A stretch of 64,000 nt of DNA from Spirochaetales bacterium (GTDB lineage Bacteria; Spirochaetota; Spirochaetia; SZUA-6), in assembly GCA_027021365.1 (NCBI GenBank), contig JALUUM010000032.1, positions 62,001-126,000 of the forward strand, given 5' to 3'. A model generated the notes under the pieces. The model searched no databases. It was not told where the DNA came from and saw only the letters and a program-made list of their open reading frames with translations. Both the position numbers and the translations under genes were made by a program. Below, one piece after another: positions 27,055 through 35,645 of this stretch (position 1 is the stretch's first letter; every line of letters starts with the position of its first letter).

Positions 27055-28553
27055 TAACTGTTTTACGTCTCACCAGGCGATATATCCTGGAGTATGTTCG
27101 CCGTCCCGTAAATATTGTTCTGTTGATATTTGTTCCATTAATTTTTGTTATTCTTTCTGCTGGGGCTATCATTGATTTCGCTAAAGCTGTGGGGTTTGTG
27201 GGTGCCGCAGGTAAACTTTCTGCACCTACTGCAGGGTGGGCCGCATCGTTTCTTGCAGGCATTGCAGGATTTTACCAGATTTTAAATTCACGAGATGCGG
27301 ATAAAAGGCTTGCTTTATCAGGAATGGGTGTGCACCGAATTGTAATTAGCCGCATTTTTTCGGGACTCCTCCTCTCTTTGCTTGCTGCTTTGGCTTCTAT
27401 TTCTGCACTTGCTATAAAATCCGAGATTGTCGACCCTTTAAGAATCATAACCGGAACTCTCCTGTCTGTGATTATCTATCTTGGAATAGGAGTAGCTGTA
27501 GGTTCAGTTGCCAAGAGGGAGATAAACGGGTCGCTGATAGTAATTTTTATATGGATGTTTGATGTCTTCCTTGGTCCGGCAATGGCAGGAGGAAAGATAT
27601 GGATAACAAGATTATTCCCATCACATTTTGTTACATTGTTAATGTTGAACAGGGGCTCAGGCCATAAGGATTTTATCGGTAATTTCGGATGGTCGATGGT
27701 CTGGGCTGTTGGTGCATTGCTATTAGCGGTGGTTATTTTTAGTGCTAATAATGCAAGTAAAAAGAATCAGAATTTGGTAAAACGGGAATGGGCCGTCTGG
27801 CATCGTCTGTGTTCAGGATTTAAATATGGATTACGTGATTATCGACGTAACGTGATCCTATGGGTACTTTTATTGTTGCTTCCCATTGCTTTTATCACAC
27901 TAAGCTTCTATGTCACACCTGCCAAACCAGTACCGGTAGAGCTCTTGGAGAATGGGATTACCAAAATGAAAATTATAACCCTCGACAAGATACATGGAGC
28001 CATTATGGTCCCGATAACCCTCGCATTTCTGGCGGGGCTTTCAGGCCTGTTTATTGTTCAGGGCTCCATGGAGGCCGATGCACGGCTTGTTTTGGCAGGT
28101 TTCCGTCCATTTGAAATACTTTTCTCCAGAATTGGAACAATAGTTATGGCAGCATTGTTGACCACAGTTGTTTCAATCGGTATCACTGCTATAAATTTTA
28201 CTCCCGAGAATTGGGGATGGTTCATCGGTGGCAATTTACTTGTTGCCTTTACCTATGGTATGATCGGTGTTTTAATCGGTGTTATTTTCGGAAGGATTGG
28301 AGGCCTCTATATGATGTTCCTTCTTCCGTTTATTGATGTGGGGATAGCCCAAAATATTATGTTTTCAATTTCTCCTCCGAAGTGGGGCAGTGTTCTCCCC
28401 AGCCGGGGCGGAGTGCGTATTCTTGTCGATGCGGCATTTACAAAAGAATTCGACTATCCCGGTTCACTTATTCTTGCCCTGGTATGGCTGGTATGCCTGA
28501 TTGTCGTAACATCAATTATTTTCAGGCAAATAGCAAAACCAAAGAATGCATGA
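27051..28553 (+). CDS. ABC transporter permease, ABC-2-like, duplicated
   Basis: A 500-residue membrane protein with about twelve hydrophobic helices. The N- and C-terminal halves look alike (an R-R-Y-I-L-E-Y-V-R-R-type start and a second K-Y-G-L-R-D-Y-R-R-N start near residue 255), suggesting a fused pair of ABC-2-type membrane domains. The substrate is not visible; ABC-2 proteins export lipids, antibiotics, polysaccharides or drugs. It forms an operon with the preceding ATPase and is followed by a strong hairpin. Confidence 0.83.
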   Translation: MITVLRLTRRYILEYVRRPVNIVLLIFVPLIFVILSAGAIIDFAKAVGFVGAAGKLSAPTAGWAASFLAGIAGFYQILNSRDADKRLALSGMGVHRIVISRIFSGLLLSLLAALASISALAIKSEIVDPLRIITGTLLSVIIYLGIGVAVGSVAKREINGSLIVIFIWMFDVFLGPAMAGGKIWITRLFPSHFVTLLMLNRGSGHKDFIGNFGWSMVWAVGALLLAVVIFSANNASKKNQNLVKREWAVWHRLCSGFKYGLRDYRRNVILWVLLLLLPIAFITLSFYVTPAKPVPVELLENGITKMKIITLDKIHGAIMVPITLAFLAGLSGLFIVQGSMEADARLVLAGFRPFEILFSRIGTIVMAALLTTVVSIGITAINFTPENWGWFIGGNLLVAFTYGMIGVLIGVIFGRIGGLYMMFLLPFIDVGIAQNIMFSISPPKWGSVLPSRGGVRILVDAAFTKEFDYPGSLILALVWLVCLIVVTSIIFRQIAKPKNA

Positions 28554-28604
28554 TTAGTTTGGATATCCATTTTCCTCGAGCTTAACTCGAGCTTAAAATG
28601 AAGA

Positions 28605-28648
28605 GGGTAGGGCTACAGTTGATTTAAAATCACTGTAGATCCCTACCC
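28605..28648. terminator. Long, near-perfect hairpin between convergent genes
   Basis: GGGTAGGG/CCCTACCC (8 bp), then CTACAG/CTGTAG (6 bp) and TGATTT/AAATCA (6 bp) stack into one stem of about 20 bp with a one-base loop and a two-base bulge. It lies between the ABC permease (ends 28553) and the leftward YHS gene (ends 28677). No T-run follows on the plus strand, so it may be a bidirectional structure rather than a classic terminator. A tandem CTCGAGCTTAA repeat lies just before it (28575-28596). Confidence 0.55.
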
Positions 28649-28676
28649 CTGGATTAGAAATGTGACACGAGATTCG

Positions 28677-28865
28677 CTAGCAACAGCCGTGGCTCTTCTT
28701 TTCTTTCTTTTCCTTCGTCATGTAATGCATGGGATTCATTTCAAATGCCTCTTTGCAATTCTCCGAACAGAAGTAGAATGATTTTCCCATATGTTCGCTT
28801 GATAGAGTAGCTTTGTCCGCATCGACTTCCATCCCGCATACAGGATCCTTTACTTTGACACTCAT
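28677..28865 (-). CDS. Small YHS domain metal-binding protein
   Basis: A 62-residue YHS (TRASH-like) protein: D-P-V-C-G-M-E-V near residue 7, F-Y-F-C-S-E-N-C-K-E-A-F, and a C-terminal K-S-H-G-C-C tail. YHS domains bind copper and other thiophilic metals. A GGAGGTAAT site precedes the ATG. It is 72 bases downstream of copA on the same strand. It could act as a metal chaperone or sensor for CopA (inference). Confidence 0.9.
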   Translation of the reverse strand: MSVKVKDPVCGMEVDADKATLSSEHMGKSFYFCSENCKEAFEMNPMHYMTKEKKEKKSHGCC

Positions 28866-28937
28866 TTTTATTACCTCCTGATAATAAATAATTTTTTCTA
28901 TGCCCTGATATATGATTCAACGAACATACATGCAGGG

Positions 28938-31400
28938 TTATAGATTCCTCGGGAATATATTGCTTACCCTGCGTAGTGAGTTGGCATTCCCAACCACAGT
29001 TACGGAGCTGGTTGCCATGGCAATCTCCGCCAGTACAGGGTGCATCCAACCGATTACGGCTACTGGGACCATTACTGTATTGTAAAAGAATGCCCAAAAT
29101 AGATTCTGTCTTATCTTTCGAAAGGTTGCTTTGCTCAATTTTATGGCACTGACAACTCCACTTAAGTTACCGCTGACCAGTGTTACATCGGAAGCTTCTA
29201 TGGCTATATCCGTTCCGGTACCAATAGCGATACCTACATTTGCCTGAGTAAGTGCCGGTGCATCATTCATGCCGTCTCCAACCATTGCCACTATTTCAAA
29301 CTCTCGTTGTAATTTTTGTATCTCCTCCATCTTTCTATCTGGCAAAACTTCTGCGAGCACGTAGTCTATTCCGACTTTGTTTGCAATAGTTTCAGCGGTA
29401 CGCCTGTTGTCTCCTGTAATCATTGCTGTCTTGATACCCATGGCATGGAGTTCATTGATAGTATCTATAGAGTCTTCTTTTATCGTATCCGCAACAGCTA
29501 CCAATCCGACAATGGTGTTGTCCATTGCTACAAGCATCGCTGTTTTTGCTTCTCTCTCCAAACGTTGTATCTCCGGTTCCAATGGCATGGGATCCAATCC
29601 GTTCTCTTTCATTAAGCGTCTGGAACCAACAAGAACCTTTCTCCCGCTTAATTTAGCTATCACGCCCTTTCCCCTTATAGCCTGGAATTCCTTGATATCC
29701 GCACCATCAACGGATTCCTCTTCGGCTTTTACTGCAATGGCTTTCCCCAAAGGATGTTCACTCCCCCTTTCCACTGCACCGGCAACTCGGAGAACCTCTT
29801 TTTCATCGAATCCATTGATTGCCACTATATCGGTAACCTCTGGTTTTCCTTTTGTGATAGTCCCTGTCTTGTCAAATACAACCATCCTTACGTCTTTCAG
29901 AGTCTGAATTGCACTCCCGGAACGAATAAGAATACCATGTTCGGCTCCCATTCCGCTTCCCACCATAAGAGCGGTTGGCGTGGCTAGACCAAGTGCGCAT
30001 GGACAGGCAATTACGAGAACAGCGACTGTGGATATGATACCTAGCGTAATTATGCTGAGATTGGAATTTACCCATGGCAGGAATGAGCCAATTTGCACCA
30101 GTGGTTTCATTAGATCCGGAAAAAGTATCCAGGACAGAAAAGTAGCAATGGCTACTCCCAATACTACCGGAACAAAGATACCTGTTACCTTGTCCGCGAA
30201 TTCCTGAATGGGTACCTTTGAACCCTGACATTCCTCTACCATTTTAATTACCTGTGAGAGAAATGTATCCTTTCCTATTTTCGTTGCTTTAACTTTCAAC
30301 AGGCCTTCTTGGTTTACTGTAGCTCCAATCGTTTCGTCCCCCGGTTTCTTGTTTACTGGCATGGATTCTCCAGTTGCCATTGATTCATCTACTGCACTTT
30401 CACCTTCCAATACGATGCCATCGGTAGGTATTTTTTCACCTGGTCTTATAACCATAACATCGCCAAGTTGTACTTTTTCAATCGGAACCTCTACCTCCTT
30501 GCCTTCCACAATGATACGAGCCGTCTTAGCTCCAAGCTCTAATAATTTTTTTATAGCCTGTGAGGCACGGCCTTTGGCTTTTTCCTCCACATAACGACCT
30601 GTCAGGTGAAAAGCCATTATCATGGCAGAAACACCAGCGTAATTTGCAACAGGAAAGAAAAAGAATAAAGGTCCGGTAAGGAAAGATACACCTGTTCCCA
30701 GTGCAATAAGTGTATCCATGTTAGCATGCCCGTGTCGCACTGCAATAATAGCACTTCTGTAGGTTCGGCGTCCTAACCATAGAAGAACCGGAATTGAAAG
30801 TAATATTAAACCTGCATTGTAGATCGTTGAATTAGGCCATATTACCCCAAAGAACATGTCCGAAAACATCCAGAGGATTATTGGTACGGTAAATCCCCAT
30901 GCAGCCCACATTCGAAAGCTGGCAGCTTTCATTTTCTTTTCATCTCCCTCTTCCGATTTCTCTTCGGAAATCTCTTCACTGCCAGCCAACAGTTCGTATC
31001 CAACATTGGATACGGCTTTCTGTAATTCCGTTATAATGGAATCTTCAGGGACATATGTAATTGTAGCTTTCTCCGTTGCAAGGTTCACATTTGCAGAAAG
31101 GACTCCATTCACCTTTTTAAGTGCCCCTTCCACTGTACTTGCACAACTGGCGCAGGTCATTCCTCTTACTGAAAGAGAAATTGTTTCTGAAGGAACTTCA
31201 TAACCGGTTTCTTTTACTGCGGAAATAAGTTGATTAAGATCGATCTTATCCGGTATAACTTCTACTGTAGCTTTTTCTGTAGCCAGGTTGACATTGGCAT
31301 ATTCGACTCCGTCGATCTTTTTAAGTGCCCCCTCCACTGTACTTGCACAACTCGCACAACTCATACCGCTTACCGGTATGGAGATTCTAACATTCGTCAT
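28938..31400 (-). CDS. copA: Copper-exporting P1B ATPase CopA with two HMA domains
   Basis: This ATPase exports Cu(I). Two N-terminal HMA domains carry G-M-S-C-A-S-C and G-M-T-C-A-S-C. The membrane site is the canonical C-P-C-A-L-G, with Y-N in helix seven (F-F-Y-N-T-V-M-V-P) and M-A-T-S-S-V in helix eight. The actuator T-G-E-S and D-K-T-G-T are present. Length 820 residues is typical. The start at 31400 follows GGAGGTG. A CsoR-type palindrome lies 26 bases upstream at the promoter, so copper induction is likely. Confidence 0.95.
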   Translation of the reverse strand: MTNVRISIPVSGMSCASCASTVEGALKKIDGVEYANVNLATEKATVEVIPDKIDLNQLISAVKETGYEVPSETISLSVRGMTCASCASTVEGALKKVNGVLSANVNLATEKATITYVPEDSIITELQKAVSNVGYELLAGSEEISEEKSEEGDEKKMKAASFRMWAAWGFTVPIILWMFSDMFFGVIWPNSTIYNAGLILLSIPVLLWLGRRTYRSAIIAVRHGHANMDTLIALGTGVSFLTGPLFFFFPVANYAGVSAMIMAFHLTGRYVEEKAKGRASQAIKKLLELGAKTARIIVEGKEVEVPIEKVQLGDVMVIRPGEKIPTDGIVLEGESAVDESMATGESMPVNKKPGDETIGATVNQEGLLKVKATKIGKDTFLSQVIKMVEECQGSKVPIQEFADKVTGIFVPVVLGVAIATFLSWILFPDLMKPLVQIGSFLPWVNSNLSIITLGIISTVAVLVIACPCALGLATPTALMVGSGMGAEHGILIRSGSAIQTLKDVRMVVFDKTGTITKGKPEVTDIVAINGFDEKEVLRVAGAVERGSEHPLGKAIAVKAEEESVDGADIKEFQAIRGKGVIAKLSGRKVLVGSRRLMKENGLDPMPLEPEIQRLEREAKTAMLVAMDNTIVGLVAVADTIKEDSIDTINELHAMGIKTAMITGDNRRTAETIANKVGIDYVLAEVLPDRKMEEIQKLQREFEIVAMVGDGMNDAPALTQANVGIAIGTGTDIAIEASDVTLVSGNLSGVVSAIKLSKATFRKIRQNLFWAFFYNTVMVPVAVIGWMHPVLAEIAMATSSVTVVGNANSLRRVSNIFPRNL

Positions 31401-31425
31401 GGCAAATCACCTCCGATAAAAATAC

Positions 31426-31444
31426 TATACCCCCCAGGGGTATA
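31426..31444. promoter_or_regulatory. CsoR-type operator at the copA promoter
   Basis: TATACCCC-CCA-GGGGTATA is a perfect 8+8 palindrome. It overlaps the expected start point of the leftward copA promoter at 31451-31479. The TACCC...GGGTA pattern is the known binding form of the copper-sensing repressor CsoR. No csoR gene is in this window, so the protein that binds it is inferred. Confidence 0.75.
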
Positions 31445-31450
31445 TAAGGT

Positions 31451-31479
31451 AATATATATCCTCCCGGTAAAATGGTCAA
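31451..31479 (-). promoter_or_regulatory. Leftward promoter of copA
   Basis: Read leftward: TTGACC (31479-31474), 17-base spacer, TATATT (31456-31451). The CsoR-type palindrome begins about 7 bases further on, covering the start point, so binding would block transcription. Confidence 0.65.
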
Positions 31480-31506
31480 CATTTCTGAAAAATAAATCAG
31501 AAAAAA

Positions 31507-31535
31507 TTGACATAAAAAAATTGTATAAATATATT
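31507..31535 (+). promoter_or_regulatory. Rightward promoter of the enzyme I-YHS gene
   Basis: TTGACA (31507-31512), 17-base spacer, TATATT (31530-31535). The transcript would have a leader of about 85 bases that contains the CsoR-like sequence at 31558-31579. Confidence 0.65.
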
Positions 31536-31557
31536 ACATGCATTACAGCCATGTTAA

Positions 31558-31579
31558 ATATACCCCTGGATAGTGGGGT
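31558..31579. promoter_or_regulatory. CsoR-like half-palindrome in the leader of the enzyme I-YHS gene
   Basis: The sequence reads ATACCCC, eight intervening bases, then GGGGTTT. The left arm matches the copA operator exactly, while the spacer is longer and the right arm is imperfect. It sits 16-37 bases downstream of the predicted start point. This is a weaker candidate than the copA site. Confidence 0.4.
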
Positions 31580-31627
31580 TTGTTTGATATGAGAGCAGGA
31601 TCTTGAATAAACAGAATTATCTTCGTA

Positions 31628-33529
31628 ATGGGTATCGATTTGAAAAGTAATAATAGCAACACAAACAGTTCGGAAATGGTTATAGAGGGTGATATACTCG
31701 CTCCAGGAATTTCTTTTGGAAAAGCCTATTATTTTGATACAAGATTTACTTCATCAGAGATTATAGAAGGAAAGGTCTATTCAAATATTGAAAATGAAAT
31801 GGAAAGATTGGACAGGGAGATTGAAAGGCTAAAAAATGACCTGGAAGCTGCTGTTAAAATATTACAGATGGATTCGTTATATGAAGCAGCTGAGATTATA
31901 AAGACTCATGTATTAATTCTCGAGGATAGGAGCATTATTGGGAAGATACATGAAAAAATACAGAAAATGCATATCTCGGCCGAGATGGCACTCGACAAAG
32001 TTTTAAAAGAAATAGTCAAGGTTTTAGAATCTTCTGAAAATGAATTCGTAACGAGGCATACTGCAGATATTCGGGATATAATGTTTCGATTGAAGATGAA
32101 TCTGAAAAACGAGGCTAACGATCTTCTGAGGAATACATTGGGTAATGTACAATCGCCTGTTATCATATTGAGGGAGCTTTTCCCTTCTCTTGTCTTGGAA
32201 GCAAGGGAATTAAAATTATCGGGAATAATAGTTATCGAGGGGACTTCTCTTTCGCATGCTGCAATCCTTGCAAAATCCTTTGGAATACCGGTATTAAGGA
32301 TTCCCAATATAAGACAATTCGTAAAGAATGATGGAAGGTATGTCGTAATAGATGCATTTAAAGGTAGGCTTGTGCTCGATCCGGAGAAAGACACTGTTGC
32401 AATGGTAGGAAGAAAAAGAAAAAATACCGTTGCAAGATATTATAATTTACCTATTGGAATTTGGGCTAATATCCTTAACCCGGAACAGGTTACTGAGGAA
32501 CTGTTATCCAATACAGAGGGTATTGGCTTGTACAGAACCGAGTTTCTCTTTATTAATCATAAGAAAGGATTTCCGGATGAAGAGACACAATTTTCAGTAT
32601 ATGCATCTTTGCTTGAAAAATGCAGTAATTCGACTGTAACGATAAGAACATTAGATATCGGAGGCGATAAGAAACTTCCCTATTTTTCTTTTGGGCCTCA
32701 GGAAAATCCTTTTCTTGGATTAAGGGCACATAGAATCTACAGATTTCACCCTGATATATTAGTAACACAGATAAGAGCAATCTTGCGAGCCGGAGTAGTG
32801 GGAAGTAAATTGCGAATTCTTTTTCCAATGATAGAAAGTGTCGATGAATTTCTTTTTGTTAAGAATATTTTTTTACAGGCTGTTGAGTCTCTTAATGGTA
32901 GTGGCCTCCAATACAGGAAAGACTATGAGTTGGGAATTCTTATAGAGGTTCCTTCTGCAGTGTGGAGTTTTAAGGATCTTTTACAACTTGTTGATTTTGC
33001 TAGTATTGGGACAAATGATCTGTTCCAATATTTTTATGCTGTAGATAGAAACAATGCCAATATCAAGTACTCTTATCAACCAGAAAACCCCGCTGCGTTG
33101 AGGATGTTGAAATACCTTATTGATATTGCCGGTGAAATGAAAAAACCACTTAGCATATGCGGCGAAATAGCGTCTGATTTATATTACCTTCCTTTGCTGG
33201 TTGGTCTCGGCGTAAAGAATATCAGTATCGATTTTCACATGTTCAACCCTGTCAGTGAATTTTTGAAAGATATGAATGTATCCAGGTTAAAAAAAGTAGT
33301 TGAAGAGTGTCTGCATTCCACTACAGTTCATGAGGTGCAGGAAAGCCTTGAGAAAGCAGGTTATCCGTCAAGGCCACAATTACATTTGAATGTTCCAAAG
33401 GAAGAAATAATCGATCCTGTGTGTCACATGGCAGTCCACAAGGAAGGTAATCCTTATGTTGTTAAAAAGAATGGGAATACGTATTATTTCTGTTCAAAAG
33501 ATTGTATGGTTAAATTTACAACTCGATGA
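31628..33529 (+). CDS. PTS enzyme I (phosphoenolpyruvate-protein phosphotransferase) fused to a C-terminal YHS domain
   Basis: A complete EI: the swivel-domain histidine is in G-T-S-L-S-H-A-A-I (His210), followed by the PEP barrel with G-I-G-L-Y-R-T-E-F-L-F, L-G-L-R-A-H-R, G-T-N-D-L-F-Q-Y and the catalytic S-I-C-G-E (Cys511). Residues 595-633 add a YHS domain with D-P-V-C-H-M and Y-Y-F-C-S-K-D-C, the type seen in the small protein at 28677. EI moves phosphate from PEP to HPr, but no HPr gene and no EIIC are in the window. The YHS fusion and the CopA neighbour suggest a metal-modulated regulatory PTS (inference). The first 17 residues, before M-V-I-E-G, may be an extension or an alternative start. 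Confidence 0.93.
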   Translation: MGIDLKSNNSNTNSSEMVIEGDILAPGISFGKAYYFDTRFTSSEIIEGKVYSNIENEMERLDREIERLKNDLEAAVKILQMDSLYEAAEIIKTHVLILEDRSIIGKIHEKIQKMHISAEMALDKVLKEIVKVLESSENEFVTRHTADIRDIMFRLKMNLKNEANDLLRNTLGNVQSPVIILRELFPSLVLEARELKLSGIIVIEGTSLSHAAILAKSFGIPVLRIPNIRQFVKNDGRYVVIDAFKGRLVLDPEKDTVAMVGRKRKNTVARYYNLPIGIWANILNPEQVTEELLSNTEGIGLYRTEFLFINHKKGFPDEETQFSVYASLLEKCSNSTVTIRTLDIGGDKKLPYFSFGPQENPFLGLRAHRIYRFHPDILVTQIRAILRAGVVGSKLRILFPMIESVDEFLFVKNIFLQAVESLNGSGLQYRKDYELGILIEVPSAVWSFKDLLQLVDFASIGTNDLFQYFYAVDRNNANIKYSYQPENPAALRMLKYLIDIAGEMKKPLSICGEIASDLYYLPLLVGLGVKNISIDFHMFNPVSEFLKDMNVSRLKKVVEECLHSTTVHEVQESLEKAGYPSRPQLHLNVPKEEIIDPVCHMAVHKEGNPYVVKKNGNTYYFCSKDCMVKFTTR

Positions 33530-33565
33530 TATTGAATATGCACGTACCCGGGGTAATTAAATATT

Positions 33566-34189
33566 TTATGAGCTTTTGTCGGTTTTTCTAGCAATAATCA
33601 AACGTATTACGTCTAAAAACAAGTACCGTACATGAATTAGAGAAAAGCCTGTTTTTTCTATATTCTCCTGTGTCTTTCGAACCATGGATGTACCAAGAAA
33701 GCTTGTGCTGAAAATGTTCATAAAATAGAGAAACAGATTAATAAGTGGATTCTTGCTTAGCATGTGCTCCAAGAAAATTGCTTTTCCGTCGGGCTTAAGG
33801 ACCCTGTGAAGTTCAGACAATCCTTTTGTAGGATTTGGCACAGTGCAAAATACGAATGTACTTATCACTGTATCAAAAGTGTTACTATCAAATGCAAGAT
33901 TTTCAATATCCATTTTTTTTAATTCTACATTATGCATACCAAGTTTCTCTTTTCTATCGTTAGCTTTACTCAGCATTCCTGTACTGAAGTCTATGCCGAC
34001 AAGATTAATCTCAGAATTGTAGTGAGGAAGGTTTTTACCGGTACCAATGCCAACTTCCAGGACTTTTCCCCTGGCAAGGGAGACAGCCAGATGTCTGTAT
34101 TTTCTGAAAAAAAGCTTTTCTATTAATTCTTCCATGCGATCATAATTATCCGAAACACGGTCGTATTTTTCGCTGGTGGATTTTTTCAT
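33566..34189 (-). CDS. Class I SAM-dependent methyltransferase (UbiE/methyltransferase-11 like)
   Basis: The SAM-binding motif is V-L-E-V-G-I-G-T-G-K-N-L-P near residue 42, then the acidic V-G-I-D-F-S and motif IV D-T-V-I-S-T-F-V-F-C-T-V. The C-terminal half has hydrophobic segments (L-F-L-Y-F-M-N-I-F). The 207-residue protein resembles ubiquinone/menaquinone or phospholipid methyltransferases, but the substrate cannot be read from sequence. It has a good ribosome binding site (GAGGAGA) and lies leftward between the enzyme I and the binding-protein genes. Confidence 0.85.
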   Translation of the reverse strand: MKKSTSEKYDRVSDNYDRMEELIEKLFFRKYRHLAVSLARGKVLEVGIGTGKNLPHYNSEINLVGIDFSTGMLSKANDRKEKLGMHNVELKKMDIENLAFDSNTFDTVISTFVFCTVPNPTKGLSELHRVLKPDGKAIFLEHMLSKNPLINLFLYFMNIFSTSFLGTSMVRKTQENIEKTGFSLIHVRYLFLDVIRLIIARKTDKSS

Positions 34190-34222
34190 AATAATCTTTT
34201 CTCCTCAAATATATATCATATA

Positions 34223-34251
34223 AATATAGTAGGATAATATTAACAAGTCAA
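34223..34251 (-). promoter_or_regulatory. Leftward promoter of the methyltransferase gene
   Basis: Read leftward: TTGACT (34251-34246), 17-base spacer, TATATT (34228-34223). It is about 50 bases away from the CsoR-type site at 34300, which therefore is placed to control only the rightward gene. Confidence 0.6.
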
Positions 34252-34299
34252 ATTAATTCTTTACTTTTCAGATAATCATGTTTATATTTATATTAAACA

Positions 34300-34326
34300 T
34301 ATACCCTGCGGGGGTGGGGTAGTATA
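34300..34326. promoter_or_regulatory. CsoR-type operator and -10 region before the binding-protein gene
   Basis: TATACCCTGCGGGGG directly followed by TGGGGTAG contains TACCC and GGGGTA arms and is nearly the form described for the Bacillus copZA operator (TACCC-N-C-GGGGG). It overlaps TATAAT at 34323-34328. No standard -35 is seen: the G-rich element occupies the spacer. So the promoter seems to be controlled by this site. The regulator is unknown. Confidence 0.6.
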
Positions 34327-34347
34327 ATATTAAATTGGAGGAATGTT

Positions 34348-35409
34348 ATGAAACATAAACTTACTGTATTGATTTTTGCTATTGTCGCAGGATTCTTTGC
34401 TTTAAACGTGTATGCTTCCGGGGAAAAGGAGAAGGCAAGTGAATCGGGCAAGAAAACAATTGGTGTAGTTCATATAACTTTCAATTCGGTTTTTTCCTAT
34501 AATTCCATTATCTATCAGAGTTTTGATGCAAGTTATAGAAAAGAATGGAAAAGATTGTCAAATGAGCATGATTTTAACCTCATAGAGGTAGAGGGGGGGG
34601 TAGCTTTTAATTCAACATCCATGGCTATCAGGCGCCTTATTGCATTAAATGTGGATGGTATACTGCTGTTTCAGCATGAACCTGCAATTACAAGAGCTGC
34701 CGTGAAGGAGGCTCAGGAAGCCGGTATTCCTGTTGTAGTTCATGGAATAAGAGAATCTGATGGAGTTTCAGCACCTTACGTTGGTTTTGATGAGTATGGA
34801 GATAGTTATAAGCTTGGAAAGAATTTTGCTGAATATTTCAAAAAAAAGAATCCGAACAGTAATGCAAATGTACTCGTATTGAACTCGCGAACAGTCAAAT
34901 CGGATATCGATAGGGAGAAAGGTTTTACAGATGGGTTCAAATCATTGATTCCTGGAGCTGACTTTATTCATAAATATGAAGATACAGGTTCTGCAACAAG
35001 TGCAAGAGAAGTTGCTGAAGCTACTCTACGTGAAAGAAAGGATATTAATGTAATTTTTGCTACTAGTGATCTGAGAGCTCAGGGGGCTCTTATTGCCCTC
35101 CGGAGATACCCTGCATTATCAGGAAATAAAATAATAGTTGCAGCCATAGGGGGTTCTCTTAATGCCTTGAAAGAGGTTACTGATCCCAATAGCCCCTGGA
35201 AAGGCGAAGTGGCACTGTCGATAAAAGAAGTGGCCGATAAGTCATATGAGATTCTTAAAAGAGCCATAGACGGTGATATTCCCTTGAAATCAAATGAAGA
35301 ATTCCTTGTAAAATCTATCGTATTTGTTGATCCGCCTGTTATAACTGTTGAAAGATATCTCAAGGAAAATCATGGTGTGAGCCTTGATCAAAACGATGCA
35401 ACTAGGTAA
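34348..35409 (+). CDS. Orphan periplasmic sugar-type substrate-binding protein
   Basis: A 353-residue Peripla_BP_4-like protein. Residues 1-24 form a signal sequence, followed by the acidic G-E-K-E-K-A stretch common in spirochaete binding proteins. The fold has the usual pattern of V-D-G-I-L-L, G-I-P-V-V-V-H-G and G-F-T-D-G-F-K. No permease or ATPase gene is next to it. Binding proteins of this family bind sugars, autoinducer-type compounds or nucleosides; the ligand is unknown. Because of the CsoR-type site upstream, a link to metal stress is possible (inference). TTGGAGG precedes the ATG. Confidence 0.87.
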   Translation: MKHKLTVLIFAIVAGFFALNVYASGEKEKASESGKKTIGVVHITFNSVFSYNSIIYQSFDASYRKEWKRLSNEHDFNLIEVEGGVAFNSTSMAIRRLIALNVDGILLFQHEPAITRAAVKEAQEAGIPVVVHGIRESDGVSAPYVGFDEYGDSYKLGKNFAEYFKKKNPNSNANVLVLNSRTVKSDIDREKGFTDGFKSLIPGADFIHKYEDTGSATSAREVAEATLRERKDINVIFATSDLRAQGALIALRRYPALSGNKIIVAAIGGSLNALKEVTDPNSPWKGEVALSIKEVADKSYEILKRAIDGDIPLKSNEEFLVKSIVFVDPPVITVERYLKENHGVSLDQNDATR

Positions 35410-35470
35410 TGAAGATTGCAAACAAGAAATTACTATCAATATAGGATCAACCATGAGAAGGTAAATGTTT

Positions 35471-35567
35471 GTACCTCCTCTTGGTCAAGAAAATAGGTAC
35501 TTTGTTGGACAAAGGGTTGCCTGCTTTCCCCGTAGTTTTTGTTAAGAAAATGCGAGGAAAAGCAGGC
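35471..35567. terminator. Two hairpins between convergent genes
   Basis: GTACCT/AGGTAC with inner CTTG/CAAG (35471-35500) and GCCTGC/GCAGGC extended by TTTCC/GGAAA pairs (35519-35567). They lie between the binding-protein gene and the leftward cysH, in a 236-base gap without a convincing gene, and probably end both transcripts. Confidence 0.5.
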
Positions 35568-35645
35568 ACCTGTCTAGATAACGATAATTACAAATCAAAC
35601 TACCGAATAATGGAATTGTTCAATCATAATGAACATATAATGACA

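Noticed and set aside
28866..28937. Hairpin-like sequence between copA and the YHS gene as a terminator
   Set aside because: CCCTG/CAGGG pairing is weak and followed by an A-run rather than a T-run in the transcript.
33545..33555. TACCCGGGGTA, another CsoR-like sequence
   Set aside because: It is short and lies between the ends of two convergent genes, where no promoter is seen.
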